In this document: positions 1 to 5,610 of the stretch, piece after piece
How positions within the stretch are numbered: position 1 is the stretch's first letter
How the letters are laid out: each line of letters opens with the position of its first letter
Assembly: GCA_903892365.1 (NCBI GenBank)
Contig: CAITIF010000407.1
Span: 1-5,610 of the forward strand
Source: an uncultured Pirellula sp.
GTDB lineage: Bacteria > Planctomycetota > Planctomycetia > Pirellulales > Pirellulaceae
Direction: 5' to 3'
Length of the DNA: 5,610 nucleotides
Made by a program: the position numbers and the translations under genes
Notes under the pieces: model-generated
Seen by the model: only the letters and a program-made list of their open reading frames with translations
What the model was told of the DNA's origin: nothing
Databases searched by the model: none

Positions 1-57
1 AACAAATCCGAATACGCAAGCAAGACAAAACAGGCAAGATAGGCGGTTCGGTCCCAT
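1..57 (-). CDS. Start of a probable exported protein, truncated by the window edge
   Basis: Reading leftwards from an ATG at 57-55, 19 codons run open to the window edge and give MGPNRLSCLFCLACVFGFV. One basic residue (R5) is followed by a hydrophobic run rich in L, C, F, A and V, which looks like a Sec signal peptide or a first membrane segment. An AGGG ribosome-binding-like sequence lies 4 nt upstream of the ATG on the minus strand. The frame is closed further upstream by a TAA at 135-133, with no other ATG between. The gene would be divergent from the TolC-family gene and would share its upstream region. The mature protein lies outside the window, so no function can be given. A chance open frame of this length is possible; the signal-like composition and the ribosome site are the only support. 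Confidence 0.4.
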   Translation of the reverse strand, partial: MGPNRLSCLFCLACVFGFV

Positions 58-329
58 GCGACCCTGACGACTAGGGAATGTATTTCCGTGATACCTGATG
101 TACTGCGCTCGATTGTGATTTGTTGATAAGGCTTAGCTTCACCAATGCAGCGATTATACCGAAAGGTCCGATACGCTTCATTGTGCCACTTGAGCCCGAA
201 AGGCGCAATGTGACGCCATTGCTTGCTATTCCGATTGAATTGCTTGCAATGTCACATGAGACTGCTTCGCCAGACGCCTAGCAAGTCTCCCGAACTGACA
301 CTCAAGGTAAGTTGCGAACGGGACTGGTC
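58..329. promoter_or_regulatory. Divergent intergenic region upstream of the TolC-family gene
   Basis: These 272 bp contain no convincing ORF on either strand beyond the gene edges. I looked for paired -35/-10 boxes on both strands. TTGATA at 123-128 is a good -35 but has no acceptable -10 at 16-18 bp, and TATACC at 155-160 has no good -35. No promoter is therefore assigned. The right half (179-257) is unusually rich in short repeats, described separately. The region presumably carries the promoters of the TolC-family gene and of the divergent partial gene at 1-57. Confidence 0.5.
143..257. repeat. Cluster of CAATG/CATTG motifs with nested inverted and direct repeats
   Basis: The pentamer CAATG occurs in either orientation at 143-147 (+), 179-183 (-), 206-210 (+), 217-221 (-) and 247-251 (+). 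Four of these copies are arms of inverted repeats. CATTGTGCC (179-187) faces GGCGCAATG (202-210) across 14 nt, with a single G-T mismatch in nine positions. GCAATG (205-210) faces CATTGC (217-222) across 6 nt. ATGTGAC (208-214) faces GTCACAT (251-257). ATTGC-TT-GCAAT lies at 239-250. In addition, ATTGCTTGC is repeated directly at 218-226 and 239-247, exactly 21 bp apart. The cluster ends about 70 bp before the TolC-family start codon. No T-tract follows the hairpins, so a terminator is unlikely. A multi-site operator is an inference from position and symmetry. Confidence 0.45.
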
Positions 330-2336
330 ATGATTCAACGCAAATCGCTTCGAAAATGGATTGCTGCTGGATGTATTGCAAGCACGCTTTTTGCTGGCTG
401 TAAACAAACGGGACGCTTTCAAGCATGGCGGGATTCGTCTGACGTCTCGTACTTTCAAAATTTCGTAACTCAAATCGAATACCCAGATGTCAATGCACCG
501 CTGGACGCCACCGCTCTGCAAACGACCATGCCGCATGCCTTGCAGAACCCCAGCGAGCTTCCGACGTTTGACTTAACGCTGCAAGAAGCGATCCAGATGG
601 CACTCCAAAGCAGCGATGTGTTAAGAACGTTAGGAGGAAGCGTTGTCTCCGCACCTCAGGGACAAGAAACTCAATACAACCCCGCTTTAACCGATCTCAA
701 TCCGCTGGGCGGAACTCAGGCCGCTTTAGCCGCCTTCGACGCGCAAGTGACTTCGCAATTGTTTTGGGCCAAAAACGACCGGCCTGTGAACGTGCGTGCA
801 GCCCCCGGATTCGAAGACCTGTTCGTCGCATCCAGCCGGCAAACTCAGGCCGTTTATACGAATCAAATTTCCAAACGGACAGCAACGGGAGCTTCCTATG
901 CATTGCGGGCCAATACCATCTACGACCGCAACAACAATCCGACCCGGAACTTCCAAAGTGACTTCACGGGCTTTCTAGAAGCAGAATACCGCCAACCGTT
1001 GATGCAGGGTGCGGGAACAACCATCAACCGCATTGCAGGTCCCAATGCTGCCATCGGCCAATACAACGGTATCTTGATCGCTAGAATCAATACAGATATC
1101 TCGCTAGCGGACTTTGAAGCTGGTGTTCTTCGCCTGATCAGCGATGTCGAGGGAGCGTACTGGGAGCTGTACTTTTCTTACCGAACCTTGGAAGCTCAAG
1201 TTGCAGGTCGCCAAAGCTCACTGGAAACATGGCAGCGGCTGGATAAGCTTCGAAGCGTTGGAATGCGAGGTGGCGAGGCAGCTCCGGAAGCTCAAGCTCG
1301 CTCCAACTACTTTGCTTTCGAGTCCCAGGTTAACGAAGCCTTGGCGGGCGCTCAGGGTCTCTACAACACCGAACAACGCCTTCGTTACATCATGGGCCTA
1401 CAAGCAACCGACGGTCGGCTCATTCGCCCATCGGATGAACCGATCCAGGCGGAGGTGGCTTTCGATTGGGACGCATGTCTAGGTGACGCCTTGACTCGAA
1501 GGGTTGAAATTCGACGCCAGGAATGGAGCATTAAGCGTCGCGAACTCGAATTGATCGCCTCGCGACTGAATCGAAGGCCAAGACTGGACGTTCTAACTCA
1601 GTACCGTTGGAGAGGACTGGGTGACCATCTCGTGGGCAGCAGAAACTCTACCAACCAATTGGAAAGCCTCTTCCAAAGCGTAACCGAAGGGAACTATCAA
1701 GAATGGCAAGCAGGCTTTGAGTGGAATTACAACATTGGCCTCCGACAAGCTTCTGCCGCTGTACGCCATGCACAGCTCAGCTTAGCGAGGGAAATGACCC
1801 TTCTCAAAGAGCAACAGCTCCGAATATCGCACGACTTGAGCAATGCTTCTAGGCAGATTTCTCTAAGCTACGCACAACTGCAAACCAACTACAACCGAGT
1901 GGAAGCAGACTCGCGTCGTATCGAAGCGTTGTCGGAACGAAAAGAAAAAGGCTTGGACGACGTTACATTCCTGCTTCAAGCACAACAGCAACTGGCTACT
2001 AGCACGAGCGCGTTCTATCGCTCGCTGGTAGACTACAACCTTGCTATTCGTGACTTCCATCGCGAGAAAGGCTCGCTGCTCGGGTACAATCAAGTCAACC
2101 TATCCGAAGAAGCCCTAGACGGTGCCATGATTCAGGCTGCCTACCAACGCGGAAGACACTTCACGCCAAGGGACAACCCCGAAAGCGTCAAAGTGAACGA
2201 CCGAATCAGCGCTGGCCCAATGGACCCCAGTCTGGTCGGTAGCCCCGCCGGGCAAGTGTTCGATCCAACCGCTCAAGTGCCAATCGCACCTGAATCGGTG
2301 ATCAACGAACTGTCTGGAACAACGACGGATCTGTAG
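330..2336 (+). CDS. TolC-family outer-membrane efflux lipoprotein
   Basis: The product is a predicted outer-membrane channel subunit of the TolC/OEP family, which forms trimeric exit ducts for RND, ABC or MFS exporters. From the ATG at 330 it has 668 residues. The N-terminus has basic residues (RKSLRK), a short hydrophobic segment and the lipobox LFAGC with Cys24, so it should be lipid-anchored, as OprM-type members are. The first OEP repeat starts at LTLQEAIQMAL (about 82-92). Strand-like segments follow near 140-230, including EYRQPLMQGAG, a motif I know from planctomycete TolC proteins. The first long helical hairpin spans about 258-355 (with DVEGAYWELYF). The second repeat spans about 381-582; its helices have many Q, L, A and R residues and end in LVDYNLAIRDFHREKGSLL. 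A tail of about 80 residues rich in P, G and S follows and is not part of the usual fold. The protein is longer than the typical 450-500 residues. A TTG at 312 with AAGG 4 nt upstream would add six residues; the ATG gives the more usual lipoprotein leader. No pump or adaptor gene lies nearby, so the substrate is unknown. Confidence 0.9.
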   Translation: MIQRKSLRKWIAAGCIASTLFAGCKQTGRFQAWRDSSDVSYFQNFVTQIEYPDVNAPLDATALQTTMPHALQNPSELPTFDLTLQEAIQMALQSSDVLRTLGGSVVSAPQGQETQYNPALTDLNPLGGTQAALAAFDAQVTSQLFWAKNDRPVNVRAAPGFEDLFVASSRQTQAVYTNQISKRTATGASYALRANTIYDRNNNPTRNFQSDFTGFLEAEYRQPLMQGAGTTINRIAGPNAAIGQYNGILIARINTDISLADFEAGVLRLISDVEGAYWELYFSYRTLEAQVAGRQSSLETWQRLDKLRSVGMRGGEAAPEAQARSNYFAFESQVNEALAGAQGLYNTEQRLRYIMGLQATDGRLIRPSDEPIQAEVAFDWDACLGDALTRRVEIRRQEWSIKRRELELIASRLNRRPRLDVLTQYRWRGLGDHLVGSRNSTNQLESLFQSVTEGNYQEWQAGFEWNYNIGLRQASAAVRHAQLSLAREMTLLKEQQLRISHDLSNASRQISLSYAQLQTNYNRVEADSRRIEALSERKEKGLDDVTFLLQAQQQLATSTSAFYRSLVDYNLAIRDFHREKGSLLGYNQVNLSEEALDGAMIQAAYQRGRHFTPRDNPESVKVNDRISAGPMDPSLVGSPAGQVFDPTAQVPIAPESVINELSGTTTDL

Positions 2337-2362
2337 ACTGGGAACGGGTTTTCAAGCCGAGC

Positions 2363-2394
2363 GTTGCCTACCAAGGGAGGTTGCCTACCAGGGA
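2363..2394. repeat. Short tandem repeat across the oxidoreductase stop codon
   Basis: GTTGCCTACCAAGGGA at 2363-2378 recurs as GTTGCCTACCAGGGA at 2380-2394, with a 17-bp period and one missing A. The right copy holds the last codons and the TAG stop (2387-2385) of the minus-strand oxidoreductase; the left copy lies just past the stop in the 48-bp convergent gap. It looks like a local duplication of the gene's 3' end. It does not form a hairpin and has no T-run, so it is not an intrinsic terminator. Confidence 0.7.
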
Positions 2395-3692
2395 TTTCTC
2401 GCGACTCGCGAGCGCAGACCGTTGGCCTCGGCATCGTCCAGGAATAACTCGGTCTTTGGATCGAGTCGAAGGGTTCGCTGGAGAATCCAAGCGAGTGCGG
2501 CGGCGTGGCAAGCAATGTGAGACCGCTTCATGACCTGAGCGTTCGCAACCGTTGGTTTGCGAGTCTTGACGCAATCAAAGAAATCTCTGGCGTGGGCCGA
2601 TACATCAAGCCCTACAACCTTTTTGCCTTTGATCGTCAGCTCTTTCTGTAGCGCTTCGTCCGATGCCTGAATGTCACCGCTATCCCCGGTCTCTATCTTG
2701 CCAGCATCTCCTTCGAAGCGAACCGGGCAAGTTCCCATGGTCTGAATCCAACCGGGCCTATCGCCAAAGGGTGTATCGAGAAAATCAAGGATCGCACGTA
2801 CACCGTTTGCATAGGTGCAAACGATTCCCTTCGGAAAGGGTTCGTACGATATGGGAAGCGCATCGTCGGAATTGTTCGCCCACTGGCATAGGTCCAACGT
2901 ATGAGCGCCCCAGTCCAACAGCTTCGCCCCCGAGTCAAAATCCCACTGCCCACGCCACCGGCCCGAGACATACTGGCTATTGTAAGGACGCCAAGGGGCA
3001 GGCCCCAGCCAGAGATTCCAATCGACAATCTCCGGGGAAGGTGTTGGTTCCGAAGGCAACCAGGCCGATTCGATGGAAGGGGTGTAGACCGATGCGTACA
3101 ACGTATGCAGTTTACCCAGTCGGCCGGACTGTGCTACCTGAACCGCTTGGACAAAGTTAGGTACGCTTCGACGTTGCGTTCCTGCTTGAAAGACACGCCC
3201 CGTTTTTGCAAACGTCGTTGCAATTGCTTGACAATACTCAATCGTCAGCCCGCACGGCTTTTCACAATAAACGTCTTTGCCAGCTTCGGCAGCCATGATC
3301 GATGCAGACGCATGCCAGCGATCCCCCGTTGCGATCAGACACGTATCAATATCCTTACGGCCCAAAATCTCCCGAAAGTCGCGGACGGTTTTGCAGTCTT
3401 GATTGTTATAGTGGTCGTCCACTAGCTTTTTGCCAGATTGACGTCTCGACTCTTGAACATCGGCGATGGCAACACATTGAACATCTGGCAACTTGAGCAT
3501 TGCTTGCAAGTCATACGTACAACGCGGGCCAATCCCAATCACTCCCAATGTGATGCGCTCACTTGGAGCAGTCGCACCATCGCGGCCAAGCGCGCTCGAG
3601 GGCACAATGGTTGGCGCCGCATACAAAGCACTCAACGCCACAGATTGTTTCAAAAACGAACGCCGCGATCGACCTTGCTGGAAGATTTTCAT
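2385..3692 (-). CDS. Tat-exported Gfo/Idh/MocA-family oxidoreductase
   Basis: This 435-residue protein is a predicted NAD(P)-dependent sugar- or polyol-type dehydrogenase, exported in folded form. The N-terminus carries the twin-arginine motif SRRSFLK (9-15), a hydrophobic segment (about 17-29) and a likely cleavage region near SSALG (32-36). The Rossmann fold starts at ITLGVIGIGPR (47-57), a GxxGxG-type nucleotide loop, with Asp78 at the end of strand 2. The family EKP motif is at 144-146, with Lys145 the usual catalytic lysine. DWNLWLGPAPWRPYN (224-238) and DWGAHTLDL (260-268, His264 and Asp267) match the C-terminal domain of the large planctomycete branch of the family. The end, with DPKTELFLDDAEAN and NPW, is complete. 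Its ATG lies 39 bp downstream of the bioB stop on the same strand, so the two may be co-transcribed. No clear Shine-Dalgarno sequence precedes the start. The substrate cannot be read from sequence; related exported members are thought to act on carbohydrates. Confidence 0.9.
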   Translation of the reverse strand: MKIFQQGRSRRSFLKQSVALSALYAAPTIVPSSALGRDGATAPSERITLGVIGIGPRCTYDLQAMLKLPDVQCVAIADVQESRRQSGKKLVDDHYNNQDCKTVRDFREILGRKDIDTCLIATGDRWHASASIMAAEAGKDVYCEKPCGLTIEYCQAIATTFAKTGRVFQAGTQRRSVPNFVQAVQVAQSGRLGKLHTLYASVYTPSIESAWLPSEPTPSPEIVDWNLWLGPAPWRPYNSQYVSGRWRGQWDFDSGAKLLDWGAHTLDLCQWANNSDDALPISYEPFPKGIVCTYANGVRAILDFLDTPFGDRPGWIQTMGTCPVRFEGDAGKIETGDSGDIQASDEALQKELTIKGKKVVGLDVSAHARDFFDCVKTRKPTVANAQVMKRSHIACHAAALAWILQRTLRLDPKTELFLDDAEANGLRSRVARNPW

Positions 3693-3731
3693 TGGGATAC
3701 TTTACCAAGAGAGGATGAAAGGGAGACTAGC

Positions 3732-4754
3732 CTACATGCAGCTGCCCGTGATTTCGAAGCCTAGGTCTTGAATCATTTCATAGTCTTCTTGCGGAGGCTG
3801 GCCTTCGGTCGTCAGGTAATCACCCACGAAGATGCTGTTGGCAATGTAAAGCCCGAAGGGTTGCATGGAACGCAAATGACGCTCGCGCCCTCCTGCAATC
3901 CTCAACTCGCTTCGAGGGTTCACAAAGCGGAACATGCACAATGCTCGAAGACAATCTCGAGGATTCAGATACTCTTTTCGTTCCAGCGGAGTCCCGTCAA
4001 TCGAATGAAGGAAGTTGAGCGGAATGGACTCTACGGACAGATCGTGCAGCTCGAATGCCATGGCAACAATGTCCTCAGGTTTCTCACCCATACCGACGAT
4101 CCCGCCGCTGCACAATTCCATGCCTGCCGATCGAACGTTCTTTAATGTCTGCACTCGATCTTCGAAAGTATGCGTGGTGCAAATCTCTGGGTAGTACTCT
4201 CGGCTGGTGTTGAGATTGTGGTTCACTTTGTCGACTCCCGCCGCTTTCAGACGCTGAGCTTGTTGCTCATCCAACAGGCCAAGGCACGCGCAAATGTTCA
4301 GGCCATATTGCTCTTTGATTTGCGGAACGATCGTCTCCACCGCTTTCATTTCGCGTTCATTCGGAGCCCGACCACTGATCACAATACAGTAGGTCTTGCT
4401 CTTGCGTTCTGCTGCCAAACGGGCGCCGTCCAATAACTTATCGCGACTCAGAATGTTGTACTTCGGGATGGGAGCATCCGAAATCTTCGATTGACTGCAG
4501 TAGTTGCAATCCTCGGGGCACAGTCCGCTCTTTGCATTCATCAGAAAATACAGCTGAACCGTCTTTGCGAAAAACCGGTGCCGTATTCGATACGCACTCG
4601 AAATCAGATCCAACAATTCGTCGTCCGTTGATTTCAAAATCGACACCGCTTGGTCGCGACTGCAGGGGTTTCCATCCAGGACGGATGTCGCTAGAGCCTG
4701 CCAAACGGAATCGGCGCGAGAATCAAGGGAAGTTTCGAGTGCAGTAGAAAGCAT
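3732..4754 (-). CDS. bioB: Biotin synthase
   Basis: BioB is the radical-SAM enzyme that inserts sulfur into dethiobiotin in the last step of biotin synthesis, in the cytoplasm. The 340-residue length is normal for the family. The radical-SAM cluster motif CxxxCxxC is Cys79, Cys83 and Cys86 in GLCPEDCNYCSQS. By comparison with E. coli BioB, the ligands of the second, sacrificial [2Fe-2S] cluster are Cys123 (TYCIVISGR), Cys155 (NICACLG), Cys215 (ELCSGGIVGMGE) and Arg285 (ELRIAGGRE); all are present. The substrate-binding segment VNHNLNTS (177-184) and the C-terminal IFVGDYLTTEGQ (308-319) are also conserved. The enzyme therefore looks complete and active. Start: the ATG at 4754-4752 has no strong ribosome site, but the N-terminal length fits. 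The gene comes first in a probable two-gene unit with the downstream oxidoreductase. No bioA, bioD, bioF or birA is within view, so the rest of the pathway must lie elsewhere. A promoter and a BirA-like repeat lie just upstream. Confidence 0.97.
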   Translation of the reverse strand: MLSTALETSLDSRADSVWQALATSVLDGNPCSRDQAVSILKSTDDELLDLISSAYRIRHRFFAKTVQLYFLMNAKSGLCPEDCNYCSQSKISDAPIPKYNILSRDKLLDGARLAAERKSKTYCIVISGRAPNEREMKAVETIVPQIKEQYGLNICACLGLLDEQQAQRLKAAGVDKVNHNLNTSREYYPEICTTHTFEDRVQTLKNVRSAGMELCSGGIVGMGEKPEDIVAMAFELHDLSVESIPLNFLHSIDGTPLERKEYLNPRDCLRALCMFRFVNPRSELRIAGGRERHLRSMQPFGLYIANSIFVGDYLTTEGQPPQEDYEMIQDLGFEITGSCM

Positions 4755-4801
4755 AATGGCGGATCAAAAGAGGAGAGAATTGGTTTGTACTGGGTGTCTC
4801 G

Positions 4802-4829
4802 ATTGTACGTTGAAAACCCATTCTGCCAA
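4802..4829 (-). promoter_or_regulatory. Candidate sigma-70-type promoter of bioB
   Basis: On the minus strand, TTGGCA (4829-4824) and TACAAT (4807-4802) each match the -35 and -10 consensus at five of six positions, separated by a 16-bp spacer. Transcription would start near 4795, giving a leader of about 40 nt before the bioB ATG. It is the best-matching promoter pair I found in the window. The start site is inferred. Planctomycete promoters do not always follow the E. coli consensus, so confidence is moderate. Confidence 0.5.
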
Positions 4830-4840
4830 AGGGTTTGTGC
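4810..4840. promoter_or_regulatory. Inverted repeat over the bioB promoter, BirA-operator-like
   Basis: AAACCC (4814-4819) and GGGTTT (4831-4836) form a perfect six-base inverted repeat with an 11-nt centre that contains the -35 hexamer of the bioB promoter. Compared with the E. coli BirA half-site TTGTAAACC as I recall it, the left arm TTGAAAACC (4810-4818) matches 8 of 9. The right arm GGTTTGTGC (4832-4840) matches GGTTTACAA at 5 of 9. The spacing is 13 nt, shorter than the roughly 14-16 nt usual for BirA. The position is right for repression of biotin synthesis, but the weak right arm and the spacing leave this as a candidate only. Confidence 0.35.
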
Positions 4841-4994
4841 CTCACCGAATAATCGTTACCGCCCGCAGTCCGAAGAAAACAGCATATTTGACAGCATTCT
4901 CGGGACGATAGACTCAAAACGCTTCCGTTCTCAGGCTGTTGCAAACTCCTGCGCCGTCTGCTCCTCCGACCCCTTTCGTTACCAAAGAGACTTC

Positions 4995-5610
4995 ATGGCA
5001 CATTCCAGTCCATACCTAGACGATGTGGAGGATCCACAGGACGAAGATCTCAAACTGATCTCGCGTCGAAAAAGTCCCAAGGATGGTGCCCAGCCGCAAT
5101 CTCCTCTCGAGACCTATTTGCGGGAAATCAATGAAACCAAACTTTTGACGGCAGAAGACGAGCAGATGCTGGCTCGCCAAATCGCAGTCGGAGACGTGCA
5201 AGCACGAGACCGCATGGTGCGTGCGAATTTACGGTTGGTAGTGAATATCGCACGCAGTTACGTGAGCAAAGGGCTTGCCTTGCAAGACCTGATCGAAGAG
5301 GGGAATTTAGGGCTGCTGCGTGCCGTGGAAGGATTCGATCCCGACATGGGGACCCGATTTAGCACGTACGCGAGCTATTGGATCAAGCAATCGATCAAAC
5401 GCGCCTTGATCAATTCGTCCAAAACCATTCGCATCCCAGCATACATGGTGGAACTGCTCAGCAAATGGAGACGCGCGACCGCTAGGCTAAGCGACGAACT
5501 GGGACGAATGCCAACTCAGGAAGAAATCGCGAGAATTCTGGGCCTTCCCAAAAAGAAGCTCCCGATCATCAAAAAGGCCATCCAAGTCTACAACGCGACC
5601 CCTCAAAGTG
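4995..5610 (+). CDS. Sigma-70-family RNA polymerase sigma factor, 3' end beyond the window
   Basis: The first 205 codons of a sigma factor that directs RNA polymerase to promoters. After a short acidic and polar N-terminus with no region 1.1, region 1.2 is SPLETYLREINETKLLTAEDE (from 37). Region 2 begins near ARDRMVRANLRLVVNIARSYV (70-90), with the core-binding DLIEEGNLGLLRAVEGFD at 98-115. Region 2.3-2.4 is FSTYASYWIKQSIKRAL (122-138), followed by KTIRIPAYMVELL (143-155), and region 3 starts with LGRMPTQEEIARILGL (169-184). Region 4, which reads the -35 box, lies beyond the window. The lack of region 1.1 and the SYWIKQS variant of the usual TWWIRQA point to a non-primary (group 2-like) factor rather than the housekeeping RpoD. 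The ATG at 4995 is the first in-frame ATG and comes well before region 1.2; only a weak AAAGAG precedes it. The gene is divergent from bioB. Confidence 0.92.
   Translation, partial: MAHSSPYLDDVEDPQDEDLKLISRRKSPKDGAQPQSPLETYLREINETKLLTAEDEQMLARQIAVGDVQARDRMVRANLRLVVNIARSYVSKGLALQDLIEEGNLGLLRAVEGFDPDMGTRFSTYASYWIKQSIKRALINSSKTIRIPAYMVELLSKWRRATARLSDELGRMPTQEEIARILGLPKKKLPIIKKAIQVYNATPQS

Larger units (their letters stand above)
4755..4994. other. Divergent intergenic region between bioB and the sigma-factor gene
   Basis: These 240 bp hold the bioB promoter and inverted repeat described separately. TTGTAC occurs twice in direct orientation, 18 bp apart (4785-4790 and 4803-4808), around the predicted bioB transcription start. 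On the sigma side, ACAGCAT occurs twice, 12 bp apart (4879-4885 and 4891-4897), and the second copy overlaps a perfect TTGACA at 4888-4893. The only -10-like hexamer, TAGACT (4909-4914), is 15 bp away and matches four of six, so a promoter for the sigma gene is not assigned. No small ORF or RNA gene stands out. Confidence 0.5.

Noticed and set aside
312..329. TTG start at 312 for the TolC-family gene
   Set aside because: It has an AAGG sequence 4 nt upstream, but the ATG at 330 gives a typical lipoprotein leader with Cys at residue 24. The difference is only six residues and cannot be settled from sequence alone.
2337..2384. Intrinsic terminator between the convergent TolC-family and oxidoreductase genes
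   Set aside because: No stable stem followed by a T-run was found on either strand; only the tandem repeat is present.
2663..3425. Plus-strand open frames of 165 and 174 codons opposite the oxidoreductase
   Set aside because: They lie fully antisense to a complete, motif-rich Gfo/Idh/MocA gene and show no recognisable domain.
3768..4436. Plus-strand open frames opposite bioB
   Set aside because: They are antisense shadows of the conserved bioB coding sequence, with no domain of their own.
4888..4914. Promoter for the sigma-factor gene (TTGACA ... TAGACT)
   Set aside because: The -35 is perfect, but the best -10 matches four of six and the spacer is only 15 bp, so it is not assigned.
4723..4944. 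Minus-strand open frame of 73 codons covering the bioB upstream region
   Set aside because: It overlaps the bioB start in another frame, runs through the candidate promoter and repeat, and has no recognisable protein features.

Overview
The window most likely comes from a planctomycete, probably of the Pirellulales (Rhodopirellula-like) group. This is inferred from protein style: a Tat-exported Gfo/Idh/MocA oxidoreductase with the DWNLWLGPAP signature, a long lipoprotein-type TolC homologue, weak or absent Shine-Dalgarno sequences, and a short sigma-70-type factor of a kind I associate with planctomycetes. No rRNA, tRNA, CRISPR array or transposon is visible.

Layout. Positions 1-57 hold what looks like the first 19 codons of a minus-strand gene for an exported protein, cut by the window edge. 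Positions 58-329 are a divergent intergenic region with a dense cluster of CAATG/CATTG motifs and nested inverted repeats. Positions 330-2336 (+) encode a TolC-type outer-membrane efflux lipoprotein. After a 48-bp convergent gap with a short tandem repeat come two minus-strand genes: the Tat-exported oxidoreductase (2385-3692) and, 39 bp upstream of it, biotin synthase bioB (3732-4754). The 240-bp gap at 4755-4994 separates bioB from a divergent plus-strand sigma factor (4995 to the window end, incomplete). The gap carries a good sigma-70-like promoter for bioB, with an imperfect BirA-like inverted repeat across its -35 box.

How the genes work together. There is no obvious single pathway. bioB and the oxidoreductase are probably co-transcribed from the bioB promoter, but no functional link is visible and no other biotin genes are present. 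The TolC homologue has no pump or adaptor gene beside it here. Most of the window is ordinary chromosomal content. The points worth a second look are regulatory (the CAATG cluster and the BirA-like site) and the altered promoter-melting residues of the sigma factor.
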